64,000 nucleotides of DNA, taken from NCBI GenBank assembly GCA_021234155.1, contig JAJEKV010000050.1:10530214-10594213 (forward strand). The letters are read 5' to 3'. Shown here piece by piece: positions 46,986 through 59,108 of this stretch; the stretch's first letter is position 1; the number at the start of each line of letters is the position of its first letter. A program made the position numbers and the translations under genes. Source of the DNA: Isoetes taiwanensis. Taxonomy: Eukaryota; Streptophyta; Lycopodiopsida; Isoetales; Isoetaceae. The notes under the pieces are model-generated. The model saw only the letters and a program-made list of their open reading frames with translations, was not told the origin of the DNA and made no database searches.

Positions 46986-47559
46986 ACCAACTTTGGCCCA
47001 TCTAGATTTACTTAACCTATACTTACCTCATTAGTACTACTAGCATACACCCTATGTTACCATTAATTTTGCAATAATTACCTACACCTAAGCTTCTACT
47101 TACAACCTATTTTTTTGGCTGCACTTACAAATATATATTTGTCCATTTAATGGTTTTTTTGGTATTTCTTAAAGTTCCTTTTTAATCGGTTCTCAAAATT
47201 ACTTTGTCCTTTTTTTCGAACTAATATTAAGACATTTCACTTTATATAGGTGAAGCGTGTGGATCCTAAAAAGGGTAAAAATGTAATACCTATCCCCCCA
47301 ACATGTTTCAACATTGTTACCACATGTTCTTATCACATTGTTACCCCATTGTAAACATTGTTCTTGTAGGTCAATGCTGTGGACCACCCAAAGGGTGTTG
47401 AGGCTGAGACTACTAGGCAAATTATCCTCTACAGTAGGTTGGATTGGAAGAATAAGAAGGTGAAACTGAAGCACCAATGCAATAAGGAGCTAGTAGGTGA
47501 AGGAACTATCATACTAGCTGATCCTATCCAGTAAAACCCTAATGATGAAAGGTTAGGAG

Positions 47560-50240
47560 AGGATAAAGTGGGTGTGGCCATAACAAGTTTAGAGGAAAAA
47601 TGGAAGGAAAAAGGATCAAATCACCAGGATTGCACTGCTTGTATTAAACAATTGGAGGTTCCATGCATCATGCCATGGCCTATAGCCTGCATTGAGTTTA
47701 TAGGAGAATTCCTTTTATCAAGCGAGCCAGGTTGTGGATGACACGATTTTTCTTAATGCACCTCCAATAGCTGCCGGGACCACATTTTCGTGAGAAGAGG
47801 GCACACTCAAGCAGTGAAACATTATCCTAGCAAGAGGTCCAAGTCAAGTAGTGATTGTTCACGTGAAGCTCGGTAAGGTAAGGGAATGGAATGTTGTTGG
47901 GCTAATTGTGTTCAGAAGTTTGAAATTGATGAATTGGTGGAAGCAAGAGCCACCTTCCAAGAGTATACTTGTGATGAGAAGAGGACTTACATGTACTCCA
48001 TTCATGAGCTTGCACTTCAAGATGAAAAATTTCCAAAGAAAAAAAAATACCCACTGCTAGGGACATGGATATGTAAAGTTGCATGGATACATATTCATGG
48101 CATTCCAATTTCATCTTGGCAAAATTGGCAAGCAAGTCATGCAAAGGGGAGTAAAATTGCATTACATGGAAATAATGGCATGTTGAGGCCAACTTCTAGG
48201 ATCATGGTCTGCTATGGAGGTTTTGAAAAAATATGTTGAATTCAATGCCGAGAATATGCCACATAAAAGTAGGAAAAGATCAACAGGGAAAAATAGTTGT
48301 CGAGAATTGCCATCCCATTGTACCTGAAGAGCATATTGGAGGAAGTGAATGCTTTGCTTCGAGAACTACTGTGTACCTGCAATATCTCAACCCGACTATT
48401 CAATTTAAGACTATGGAGCAAGCACTTCAAGCATGTCACTATAGACACTTCGAACAACTTTGCAAAGTGCAACTTGTGTGCTAAGTTGAAAGAGATTCTT
48501 GATAAGACCAAGCAACCAAGCCAAAGGGCTAAGATAAGGGAGCAAATGAAAGATCACATGACAGACCAACTATCATGTAGATCCACTTATTGGATGTGGA
48601 GAACATTATCATGTTTGGAACCCAATAACTATGTTTGTATTATACATGACAAGATGGATCAATCAAGACTTGTTTGCCACAAGATAGTTACATACCCAAG
48701 CAAATCATTAGAGTTTATCCTTTGCAAGTCTCTCCCACGACAGTGCAATAGTGCATGGCTCGTGCCAATTTATTATGGCCATTTTAGTTTGCAATTGTGG
48801 AGTGATGGTCCCGATTTTCATATTGGAAGTGTGATGAGGTGCTTGAGGAACTATGAGAGTGGTTATTCGGTGACCTCCACAACCCCTGAGGTGGTAGCCA
48901 ACCACTCTTCAAAGCATTGTTGGATAGAAAGCCTATAATTTAGAGAAGTTTACTAAGGCAAGGTTTAGGGAAGTCGGTGCTTCTGAACATGTTGGAGCCT
49001 CAAGTTCACGCCCCCAACCTCGAGATCTACCACCAAGGTTCCTCCTCCAACTTGACAATTGTCTTTGGGATGTAATAAAACAGTATATGTTCTCATTCCT
49101 ATCTTATTTAACAGCCGTGGGTGTCTTTTTGAAAGAGTGAATTTAGGGTTCTTAATGCCCGGACATACTAATGAGGATGTGGATGCATTGTTTGGGAAGT
49201 ATAGTGCGCAGTTGAAATCTCAAACTGTGACCAATCTTCCTAGACTAATGGAAGTTCTTAGTGAATGCATTTCACCTTCTCCTATAGGGTTGATCATACA
49301 AGAGGTGCCTGATTGGAAGAATTTTATCGAAGGTTATGCTCTTGATATGGAAGGTCAATCTAGACCCTTTCAGTACACTTTCTGGGTCATGGGAAATAAG
49401 CCAATCATGCAATGGAAGATGAGACCTTCAGATGATAAATGGAGGCCAGATGAGGGAGTACCTATATGGCACGAAGATGAAAATGGTAAACCTAAGATTC
49501 CAAGGGGTCAACTAAAAGCTCTTAAGCCTTTTCAGAGGTGGATTCATTGCAAAGCACATTGACGGCATTTCTGAATACATCAAGTATTGGAAAAATAACC
49601 CCGATGATACCAACCTTGCATTGATAGATTATTGGACACGGTGTACATGGATTATTGGGACAAGTAGACACATCCTCCGATGAACTCAAAGATGGATGGC
49701 TACCTAAGACTAGGTGGAGAGACTTGATAACACCCGAGGAAGCCGATGATGTGGTTAGTAGTATTCGCAAGTCCATGGCTCCTCCAAATGTCTGAAAAAC
49801 ACTATGTTGGTCCTAGGGAAAGGAAGGCCTAAATATCTCAGCCGGAGGATTATGATCCCAAAGATGACTTGCTTTTGCCATCAATTTGCACTTATAGTAC
49901 CAGAGCTTAAAGAGATATACCACTGTGGTGGATGGGTTACACCATCTCGAGAGGTTTGCAAAGAAGTAGGTGACCGCAATGTGAACAAAGTTCGTGGTGG
50001 AGTGGTGGTGTCCAGCACCACCGCTTAAATGTGCAAAAGGGCTTGAGGAAGAAAGGTATAGAGACTGCTTGGACAAAGAGATGGAAGAGAAACCCTATTG
50101 AAGGGATGATTGGGTTGAGTTAGATACTATTTTGTTTTCATGGACCCCAAAAGGTCATCCCCTGTGCAAGACCGCTAGGGTTACAATACCTCTTGAAGTG
50201 AGGAAGAAAGCTATGATATCTCTAGGGTCACTTCAGAAGT
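47560..50240 (+). pseudogene. Decayed DUF7869-like gene
   Basis: The recognisable core is 48423-49540. It contains HFKHVTIDTSNNFAKCNLCA, a helical linker, CIIHDKMDQSRL, the Asp-Asn block LQLDNCLWDVIKQY (49045-49086) and, in another frame, FLMPGHTNEDVDALF (49152-49196), then VPDWKNFI, QWKMRPSDDKWRP and GVPIWHEDENGKP. The order DxMDQ, LDN, FLxxGHTxEDxDxxF is what I know as the DUF7869 family, common in algae, oomycetes and non-seed plants and probably transposon-borne; the catalytic role is unproven. A frame shift lies between about 49110 and 49135, and further shifts upstream of 48400 and after 49540, where WLPKTRWRDLITPEEADDVV and following pieces continue. The outer limits are approximate. 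Confidence 0.65.
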
Positions 50241-50596
50241 AATTGGGGCATGTAACCCCGACATGCATATGTGAACTATTTTTAATTTTTAATGCAATCA
50301 TGTTGTGCTGTTATAAAAAAAAGTCACATTCTCGATGCAAATTTACTAACCCGGGAAAAAGTTGCAGTGCCAAAATGGTCCAAAATCCTGACATAAATCC
50401 AATTTAAATGAATGATGGTTAATACATAGTTAAAATTCAGTAATACACAAAGATAAAGTTGAAAAATAGCCAAGGCAGCCATAAGTCTGTTATATGAGAA
50501 TCTAATAACACTGCTCATCATTAAATGATGCCTGCACCACAGGGAATGCTGCCATACTACCAAAACTTAACCAAAGTTTCAAAAATATTAGACATA

Positions 50597-50773
50597 TGTC
50601 GTTTTCCTTCGTTTCACCGAATAGAAGGAAAACAAGGTTCTAGAAATACGGAGGTAGTTAGCATGTTAGTTATTTTGTCATTTTCCTCTAGCTCCCTATT
50701 TAGTTTCTTTTCCGTCCCCTTTCTTCTTTATCAGCTCTTGTTGCATCTCTCTTTCTCCTTCCTAGTGTTGGGC
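50597..50773. repeat. 177 bp direct repeat, copy 1
   Basis: It is colinear without gaps with 52780-52956 (offset 2183), with only a few substitutions. It contains CACCGAATAGAAGGAAAA and GTTAGCATGTTAGTTATTTT. Confidence 0.9.
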
Positions 50774-52779
50774 GATCGTGCCTGACTCTGTTCTTTTCCT
50801 TTCTTGTTTATGGCTGCGACCTAAGTTTTTTTTTTTTTTCCTGCTACGGCTTTCATGTTCACGATCCTTTTCTACCTTAGTTTTCTCTAGGGTCGTGTTG
50901 TGCCCTGTTTCTCGATTGGTGTGTAGCAGTTGCTGGGTAGATGCTCTCTAAAGCTTGAAACCAAATCAAAGTCTTTGCTCTCACAGCCTTGTGCGATAAG
51001 CATCAAACCGAAAGAGGAGATTCATGGAAAAACGAATGGGCAAGAGATCATTCCTTGAAGTATCAAGATTTTCAGAGCCATTTGCACTCCCCGAAATCCA
51101 TATATCCAGCTAATAGAAAAACATGATAAAGGTATAACTCTTTGATTTGTAATGGAAAGAGCCTAATCTACATTTGAGTCAGGGAAAGGTTGAGAGTGGC
51201 TGATGATTTTCCGACGATGATAACGGCCCTGTCAGGTTTGTCTCCAATGTTTCAGTTCTGTGTCTATCACCAGATTTGATCTCTAATGCTCTGTTCTGTT
51301 CTGAGTCTATTTAATCTGTTAGAAGTTATTTGTGAATGACTATTGTCCTAAACCTATAAGCAGGTCTCTGCCCCAATTTCTGGCTTATTCAAATAGTAGG
51401 TTCACCCATTACCAAATTAACATTTGGGATTATAATTTGAGCTTTAGTTTTGTCGAATCTGTCTATTCTTAGCCCTTCTTTCTTATGATCTCCACCTTCT
51501 TTTCTGCGGTTTGATCCCAGACTCCTGTATTCTCATGCGAACTTCTGTATGAGCATCTTATTGCTTTTGTATTAGCTATTTGATTGACAAGGAGCACCGC
51601 ATAGGAATCGATGAGCAAATAGAGTCCGCGGGAGATGAGGAAAACATTCGGAGCAATAGTTGTACGTTTCTGTTGCCATTTTTGCCATCTGTGTTCGTTT
51701 TCCCTTTTTGCCATCTGTGTTCGTTTCATAGTTAAAAACATGGCCATTTTCAGCCGCTTTACTAAAACTACGGAGACGGATTTGGAGAAGAATCCGTGTC
51801 CGACATGGTTACAGTCGTGCTAAATTCACCTGATGCCGTGTTATTTGTTTCCGTTTTCTAAAAATTTAAGGACTTCTATCGTTTCCCTTTGCCGTGTCTA
51901 GTATCTATGGTTCGTTTTCCCTTTGTTAACCTACTTCAACTGTAATCCACCAATTTCTTCTGAGTAGCCAGTCCTTCTTAGCAGTGGCCATGTGAATAGA
52001 TTCTTAAGACCAATTGCAAAATATAGCCCTACGCAAGATTGCGTTTAGTCCAACTGGGGGAAGACCTAGTTTCCTTTTTTAATCTTTTAACATAAATTGA
52101 ACTCTTATTTTGGTATTTTAAGTTGATTTTTTATAGACTAAGGAAGGTCTTGCTACAAGATGGAGGGGTTATATTTGATGCACGTGCCTGTGTATGGTTA
52201 TGGTTATTATTTGACGTTTGTCAGAGGTTTTTAAATATCTTAACTATATTGGATATTGGTTAATGGCCTTGTTTGCGGGCGCCAATTCTTGAACTTTTCT
52301 TGAAGATTGTTAAGTTGCTAACATTGGTTTTGTCATAGATTTTTAAGTGATGTTGGTATGTTTGGCATATATCCATTTCTTTCTCAGTCTTGACCTTTCA
52401 TTTATGCCATTTTTGCTTAGTTTCCACTCAAAATCCATTTGTCTCTATGCCTCCATGTACACAATCTGCGACACACTCTATACTGCGCTTGCATGCATGC
52501 ACCTTTAAAGTGGAGCCTATGTTTCCTTTTCAAGGTGGGTATTTGGTTGAGTGCCAAGCCTCCTAAAATAACTTTATTATTATATTGAGATACATTCTTT
52601 GTTCCCCTAATCTTTCTCTTTTTTTTAACCTTTGCCCACTACATATTCATGTTGCGTAGAAGATTTTTCTCTGCACAGATTTTGGAACTGGAAATTGTGC
52701 GGCCTTCTAAGATTACATTGCTTTTCTCTGCCTCTATTTCAGCATTCTTGTCCATGTCTATCCATAGTATTTCTAGAAA
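50774..52779. other. Spacer between the direct repeats, no gene seen
   Basis: T-rich sequence with no convincing open frame and no reverse transcriptase, protease or primer-binding site that I can identify. It does not look like the inside of an intact LTR element. Confidence 0.5.
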
Positions 52780-52956
52780 TGTCATTTTCCTTCGTTTCAC
52801 CGAATAGAAGGAAAATAAGGTTCTAGAAATACGGAGGTAGTTAGCATGTTAGTTATTTTGTCATTTTCCTCTAGCTCCCTATTTAGTTTCTTTTCCGTCC
52901 CCTTTCTTCTTTATCAGCTCTTGTTGCATCTCTCTTTCTCCTTCCTAGTGTTGGGC
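52780..52956. repeat. 177 bp direct repeat, copy 2
   Basis: See copy 1. The 40 bp before it (AGCATTCTTGTCCATGTCTA, 52741) is repeated again at 53512, so segments here have been duplicated more than once. From about 53010 to 53140 there is a degenerate tandem of about 21 bp (GTGCCTGGTTGGAGGCC type). Confidence 0.9.
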
Positions 52957-53377
52957 CCCACCCCCCCTCCCGTTTCCCAATTGTGAACCTTAATTGTGTA
53001 AGCTAACATTTTGTTGGAGGCCTAGTGCCTGGTTGAGGCCCTCGTGCCTGGATTGAGGCCTGTGTGCCTAGTGGAGGCCCTTGTGCCTGCTTGGAAGCCT
53101 TGGTGGCTGGTTGGAGACTCTGATGCCTGGATGGCCTTGGTGGCTTTTGGTCATTTTCTTGTGTATGCAGGGAAGCAGTTGGTAAGCGCATTTTGGAACT
53201 TGAACAAAGGTGTTTGGATTCTAGGCTCAAGACGAAGTTCAATAGGGAAGGCAACTCGAACATGAGTTTAATTTCAACTTCTTTGTTGTAATATATATTT
53301 CACCCGACAAGGCTGGTCAGCATGAGGGTACAAATTCTATTACATTTTATGACCCTAGCATAGGTTAGTGATCCCAT

Positions 53378-53470
53378 TATTGTCAGGGTTTTTCCTCGAA
53401 AACCCGAAAGGGCGAGGTTTTTTAATCCCGGCCATAATGGTTTCACTATCTGGGTCTCAATATGTACTTG
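53378..53470 (+). mobile_element. LINE 3'-region fragment
   Basis: GGTTTTTCCTCGAAAACCCG, then GGTTTTTTAATCCCGGCC and GGGTCTCA resemble the stretch just 5' of the LINE tail at 62875-62960. No tail is present. Confidence 0.45.
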
Positions 53471-54290
53471 GACTGAGCTTGGTTATGAAAGGAGATGCCA
53501 TGAGTAGCATTCAGCATTCTTGTCCATGTCTATCCGTAGTATTTCTAGATCAAATATATCAGGTCTAGGATATGCCATAATGATATTATTGCTGTCACAA
53601 AATTCATTAGTAGTTCCCACAATCTGCTACAGACCAGAACTAGTACTATAGTTGTGAGACAAAGAAAGATATCACCAAGTATTTATAGTTTAGGCTCCAG
53701 CCATTAATCGAAATTATCTTGTATCCTTCCAAAAAGCTTCCAGCCATAACAGTGTCCGTTCTCATTCATATGTCAAACTCCCAAGAACTCCTAAAACTTG
53801 CTAGGCAAAAGAAAGACATTAAGAGGAGAAGCCCGTACCTGCAGCCAATCAATACATCATTAGCCTGATAAGGGTAAAGATGCAAGGGCCAAAAGGTACC
53901 TTAGGCTTCTCGGTTGTCAACCGATCACCTAATGTAATCCTTTTGCCCAGAGATCAAGAAGAACATTTTAGAAAGAATAGACATAAATACTGCTCAATAA
54001 GAGATTAAATCTAAATGAAGAACAAAGGAATAAACAAAGATGAACTCTTTCAGTTATCAGGCTATATTTGCCATACTGTTTTAACAGGGATAAAGGAGAC
54101 CCATTTAATGGGTAAGACATAGCAAATATATTCTATTGCTAGCAGAGAAAGTATTGAAATTTCGTAAATCCATACTAATCAATATGTCTATTAGTACTTC
54201 AGTATTATGTGCTGTTAGCAAACCATAACGAAGAACCAGCATATTTTTCCAAATCTTTCTTGCCCGGAATGCTAATCATTCCATACCTGA

Positions 54291-54697
54291 TTATCGTCCA
54301 TGTCAGATTCATGCTCATCCATGTATTGAGTTTCAGGAACATAATGGGAAGAATCTCCAGAGCTTTGCCTATTGGCTCCCTGAAACCTTCTGTTCTGTGG
54401 CTGGCCACTATAGTTAAATCTGCCCCGCTTGTTATAGCCCTCCATATCAGCCTTATGATCTTCAAGAAGACAATCTTGCATGCAAAATCTATTATTCTCA
54501 TTTAGGCGCTGCCTATTTGCATCAAAGATGGGAAGGTCTTCTTCCAAAACTAAGTCCCACGACTCCATAGTAGAAAGCCCAGAAACCTCATCACTGCCGT
54601 CGCCCGTCATTAACCAGCCATCTGTCCAGGGATATCTTGGGCAGAACAATACGATTTTGAAAAGGAGGTCAAGCCCGCATCTGCAGCCTCCGCTCAT
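54291..54697 (-). CDS. Exon of an unidentified acidic/hydrophilic protein
   Basis: A reverse-strand open frame, from ATG 54697, reads MTGDGSDEVSGLSTMESWDL, then RRFQGANRQSSGDSSHYVPE and DEHESDMDDNQ. It ends at AATCAG before GTATGG, a strong donor. An acceptor-like CCAACTAG lies about 50 bp upstream of the ATG. It follows the reverse-transcriptase frame in the same direction, and that frame's stop is itself followed by TTTGAG and GTAAGAATG, so this may be a downstream exon of the same transcription unit. It may also be a fragment of a host gene. I found no following exon. Confidence 0.4.
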
Positions 54698-55218
54698 AAT
54701 GGTCTATGGGTTATACCAGACTTCGGTAACCCTAGTTGGTCCAAAAGCAAGCCACCAACTGTATTTTAACATTTTATTATTTACCTGGATCAAATTTAAA
54801 CTCCAATGGTTTAAGTTCTCATGTCTGTGGAGTCTACACCTATTGCTGAACTTCCCATATGAGAAAGGAAAATGCACTTAGGTTATTTTTTAACAGAGAG
54901 TGGGATATGGAATAAGTAATAAACCATAGACAAGTCTATTATCCATATAATAAACCTCCAATAACCTGTGCCCTGTTATACGTTGGCAGAGAAAGTTATC
55001 TTTAGGGGCCTAATTACATTAAACATGCAAGCTAGGCATAAATAGATAAAAAAAAACCCTACCTCCATCCGTAGAGTGGGGCAACACTTTGAAACCTGCT
55101 CAAATTATTGAAATAGGGGTGGCTGGCCCCTACTCCTAGCAGGAACCAAGCCACACCCTATGCGTGCATTTTAGCCTTATAGAAAGGAAACATGCTGCAA
55201 AACATTCTTACCTCAAAC

Positions 55219-57249
55219 TCAGAAGTAGTTGTCTATGTCAGAAACCACTTCGCTTGAGTCAAACTTCAATCCAGGAAACCTATTGTCTTCAATGTACTTT
55301 ATGACTCTTCTTTTGAGGCTGCCACAATCAAAACCTTTGCATATGAAGGTGTGTATGAGATCTATGATATCCTTTGCTGCTCCAGCAGGGCATGAGTTGA
55401 TGTATAGGCATGGTAGCACTTGGGACAAGATCACATTCCTTGATTGATGGTAAGGTCTACACCCATCGGCATGAATAAATTTGAGAGATTTGAAGCGGAG
55501 ACTGTCCCTTTTGTCATATTTGATCGTCCTATAGATACCATGTGTTCTATTCACTATTTCAACAGTCAAATTAAGGAAATTAGCAGCCTGTCCAAATGTC
55601 TGACTCATGGGGATGTTTTTGGCAAAAATTGTTTCCTCTTTGATACCAAGTTTATCCAAGTCATAGATCTGTGTATTCTGCCCTTTTGAGGCCTGTCCTT
55701 TACTTAAGTAATCCCTGATTTTGGGGCAATTAATAGCCAGCAAGTCATCCATGTATTGAAATACGAACCTGAACATTTTAATGATGTTAAACTTGCCTTG
55801 AGCAGCACCATCCAGGACTACAGGGGAACCCCATTGGGATGCCACTAGCTTGCTTCCATGTCTTATTCCCTACGGCAATATAACAATTAGACAAGAGCCA
55901 AATATTGATATCAATAAACTTTTGTTGACTGATATGCTGCCAGCATTTGCTACTAGGAATAAATTTGAACCACTTGGTTTTGTACCCAGCATCACCATTT
56001 TTCTTGATCCACAGCTCATGTCTTTTGTGTAGCATTTTTTTGTATGACCACGCTGCTTCAATTACTTTTTTAATAGTAATGCATATACCAGACTCCCCCG
56101 TTAAAGGTATAGTTTCGTAACATTTAGTAATATCTGCAACAAATACATCCTGAATGTAACTGGGGAGGTTAAGGGTGACATCATAAACTGACCCCACCAC
56201 CGAGCAGAGATTTATGGGCCCAGGCATCTGCATGCAAATATTTCCACATAGGAATTTAGCAATCTCTGGCCATAGGGAGACAATTTCATTTAGAACAGAA
56301 GTTATTGCAAGGGATATATCGGTATAAACCGTGTTATGTGCGTTGATAATCCATCTGTAATCAAGTTTATGCGCCTTGAATATTCCCAACAGGTAAGGGA
56401 GTTTTTCTGAGACAAGACAAACGTCACTTAGAAGATTATTGATTTCTGTTATAATTTTCTCCTTAACCTGTACGGCAGAAAGATTGCTAGCAAGGAAGTC
56501 AGAACTATTAATTCTTTTCAAGGCCATTTCTTTGATATATTTAGGGCATATGAAGCAGGGGTTATTAGCCGCTTTATCCACTCCTGAAATGTATAAATTC
56601 TTCGCTAGCCACTGCAGGTTATTAGAAACATTTATATCACTGAGTGGGAACTTCCTTGTGTTGTCCAACTTAATGGCCTTTTGAATACCGTCACAAGTGA
56701 GTTCCCATACCCTTTCCTTGACACATTCCTTATCTTGAGAAGTTACCTGCATGCACAAGTAGAAGTGCATCTCAAATAATCTGTCACATGATCTCCACAT
56801 GTCCTTCTTAAGATCTGCAATATCCAAAACCTTGTCTGGGATATGATTTAAACCCTTCATGAATAGGTTTCTAAGTTCTCTATTCTTGATAATGCCTAGG
56901 TTTGTAGTACGGATGTGCCCAATGCTTGTGTCAATAAAGTTCCTAAGGTTAGGATTACTGCAGGGGCACTTTGCATCATTCTCCATTGCAAATATTGAAG
57001 ACGGCTTGTAACAAATATCACTCAAGTTTTCTGTGTACTCCCAAGAAAACATGGTTTCATCCATGATGAGTTGACTAGTTCACCCAGACTTTCCGTTAGA
57101 GCCTGCTGGAAGATTTTGGGAACATATAGCTTATCAAGGATTTTAGAGGAGAACATGTTATGTACAAATTCTCTCTTATTTCTAGGAGCAATATCTGTCA
57201 AGTGTATTCTGCCTAAACAGTTCGTAAACAGTCTTCTGGAAGTCTGCAC
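55219..57249 (-). pseudogene. Reverse transcriptase without GIY-YIG endonuclease (Penelope-like?)
   Basis: An exon start is marked by an acceptor TTGTTGTGCAG at about 57250. From there SRRLFTNCLGRIHLTDIAPR leads by one frame change near 57060 into a 425-codon frame. Reverse-transcriptase landmarks in order: KLPYLLGIFKAHKLDYRWII (the PKxHK-type block of Penelope-like elements), motif A VADITKCYETIPL, motif B SGIPMGFPCSP, then a second frame change near 55830, motif C FQYMDDLLAIN, and FLNLTVEI with IKYDKRDSLRFKS after it. The frame stops at 55219 soon after, leaving no room for a GIY-YIG nuclease and showing no RNase H. Penelope-like elements are known to keep introns, and some lack the nuclease and sit at telomeres; those facts fit the introns here and the TTAGGG leader. 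The exact clade is not established, and two frame breaks make this copy inactive. Confidence 0.65.
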
Positions 57250-57319
57250 AACAATAAGATCTAACTAAAATTAAAATGTAATGAGGGTTGCTAACAAACC
57301 ATAAACAAGGATCATAATA

Positions 57320-57520
57320 GGAAGGAAGGAAGGAAGGAAGGAAGGAAGAGACTTTTAACGTCCACGGAGCCCAATCGGGCTATGGGACCAGAACAAACAA
57401 AGGGGGCGGAAGCCCCAACAGAACCGTGGGCCGAAGCCCAAGCAAAAACCAATCAAAACATGGGGACGAAGCCCCGTTACAACAAAACATGGGGACAAAG
57501 CCCCGTTATCACTCAAAACC
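57320..57520 (-). mobile_element. LINE 3' end with (TTCC)n tail, inside an intron
   Basis: The reverse strand reads GGTCCCATAGCCCGATTGGG, CTCCGTGGACGTTAAAAGTC and (TTCC)n, like the copies at 26.5 and 62.9 kb. It lies between the two coding parts of the reverse-transcriptase unit, in what appears to be an intron, and so inserted after that unit. Confidence 0.7.
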
Positions 57521-57812
57521 CAGGGCTAGACCAAGACTGCCCAGGGATCAGTTGGCCATTGATCCCTAATGATAGCTCGACCGCCTCTGTACACTGCCCA
57601 ACTTGAAATGTATCCAAGTAAAATTATGAGGGTGCCGAGTGGCATTGGTGGCAGTCTGGCCATAATCAGATATGTCCAGGATACACTTCCAGCACATCAC
57701 AATAATTTAAAGTCAAATGCCAACCTTTACATATATAATCATTACTACAGAGCAAATAATATGAAAGAGTCATTTATACTTCATAAAAGCTCCAAGCTAT
57801 TGAAGACATACC

Positions 57813-59108
57813 TCATTTCTTATTGAAATTCAGGTTTTGTACCGCCGAGTCGTCTTTGGTTAGATCCCGAGCTGCCTGGAACTTTGTGACAGACTGTTCC
57901 AAACCACTTGATGACATAAGGAGCTCCACCGAGCCACTTTCAGAATTTGCAATAGCTTCCAAACCAGGGGTCTGCATCATTCTTGGTGGTGCACTGATTC
58001 TACTTTGCACACTAGCAGAAGGAGAGGCATATTGCTGCTTTTTACGATAAGTCTCTTTACCTTTAGGACCAACCATCCTTTTAAGAAAGGTCACCGGTTT
58101 GAGAGTCTTTTCACAAATGTCTACTAGCTTGCATCTGGGAAAGTCCAGCTTAAGGTCTGCCAATGGGTCTGCTGCCAACTTCATGGTCATTTCAGTCAGA
58201 ATTCTCCTTACCTCCAAGTAGGAGGTATAAGCCAGCACACTAGTTTTGAGTGTAGTTTTGAGGCAGTTCCTAATGGAAACCATTTGTCCAGCAACCGACA
58301 TATCAGGGTATAAAGTCTGGAGGTTGTTCAACATGTACCAGACTGCATGGTCAACCCAAGTCATATTATCATTATAGGTTGAATTGTCAGGATTTTTGCC
58401 TTTAGGATCACAGGGGCATTTGAAATAAGGGCAAAGTGTACGCCACAGGCGCTTGACATAGAAATCATCACGGGTAATCGATGGGTAAGCCATGTGACCT
58501 TTTTGGCTTATATAAATGCAATCACTGACAGAGCAGCGTTTATCAAAAAACTTAGTACCAATGCTCAATTTAACTTTGAGGCGATTTACATACTTGTCCA
58601 TTCTGTATGCAGCTGTCTTGGCTTCCTCTACTTGTTCCTGTGAGATATTTCCCAAAATCATCCAAGCATTCAGTGAAATAGGAGCCAATGCACCAAAGTT
58701 TTTCGACCTCCAAATGCCTTGATTGTAGAGTGTACCATTGTTCTCCACATGCCTAGAAGGAATAATAGGAAATTTAATACAATTGACCAAAGTAAAGGCG
58801 AACTCATTACCATCCTGGTTGACATTCCCACTTTTAGCCTTAATTGCTGTTTTATCTTGCTCAGACAGGAGTATTTCTCCAAAAGGATCCTCATCCGCAT
58901 TTAGCATTTTGCAACTATCCATGCTTTCTGTTTGCACGATACTGTCCCTTTCCTTAGGATGTACCTTGATACCGTTAGCATTGTTGAGGGCTGTGACACC
59001 CTTCATAAAGTCAGATCTGGCCATATCATCTTCAACTGTCCAGTCCCCAATTAAGGTATGTAGTTCTTCATAAAGAGCGTCCACTACCATGATAACATCA
59101 TCACACAT
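57813..59108 (-). CDS. ORF1 of the reverse-transcriptase unit, 431 residues
   Basis: The ATG at 59108 (MCDDVIMVVDALYEELHTLI) is chosen because the shared leader ends there; the frame is open further 5' into the leader, so an upstream Met is possible. Middle blocks include VNCIKFPIIPSRHVENNGTL, DDFYVKRLWRTLCPYFKCPC (Cys pair) and MTWVDHAVWYMLNNLQTLYP. The C-terminal part is Ser/Gln-rich (KKQQYASPSASVQSRISAPP). The stop at 57813 lies two bases before GTATGT, a strong donor, and the next coding block (57249) starts after an acceptor, so a now frame-shifted ORF1-RT fusion is plausible. A nucleic-acid-binding structural role like other retroelement ORF1 proteins is inference; I recognise no domain. 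The open frame is long and unbroken. Confidence 0.6.
   Translation of the reverse strand: MCDDVIMVVDALYEELHTLIGDWTVEDDMARSDFMKGVTALNNANGIKVHPKERDSIVQTESMDSCKMLNADEDPFGEILLSEQDKTAIKAKSGNVNQDGNEFAFTLVNCIKFPIIPSRHVENNGTLYNQGIWRSKNFGALAPISLNAWMILGNISQEQVEEAKTAAYRMDKYVNRLKVKLSIGTKFFDKRCSVSDCIYISQKGHMAYPSITRDDFYVKRLWRTLCPYFKCPCDPKGKNPDNSTYNDNMTWVDHAVWYMLNNLQTLYPDMSVAGQMVSIRNCLKTTLKTSVLAYTSYLEVRRILTEMTMKLAADPLADLKLDFPRCKLVDICEKTLKPVTFLKRMVGPKGKETYRKKQQYASPSASVQSRISAPPRMMQTPGLEAIANSESGSVELLMSSSGLEQSVTKFQAARDLTKDDSAVQNLNFNKK

Noticed and set aside
50597-52956. Complete LTR retrotransposon
   Set aside because: The repeats are only 177 bp and no gag, protease, integrase or reverse transcriptase lies between them.
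55219-57249. Telomerase reverse transcriptase (TERT) gene
   Set aside because: Motif B is GIPMG and motif C is YMDD with a retroelement-like layout, there is no recognisable TERT RNA-binding region, and the unit is repeat-associated and decayed.
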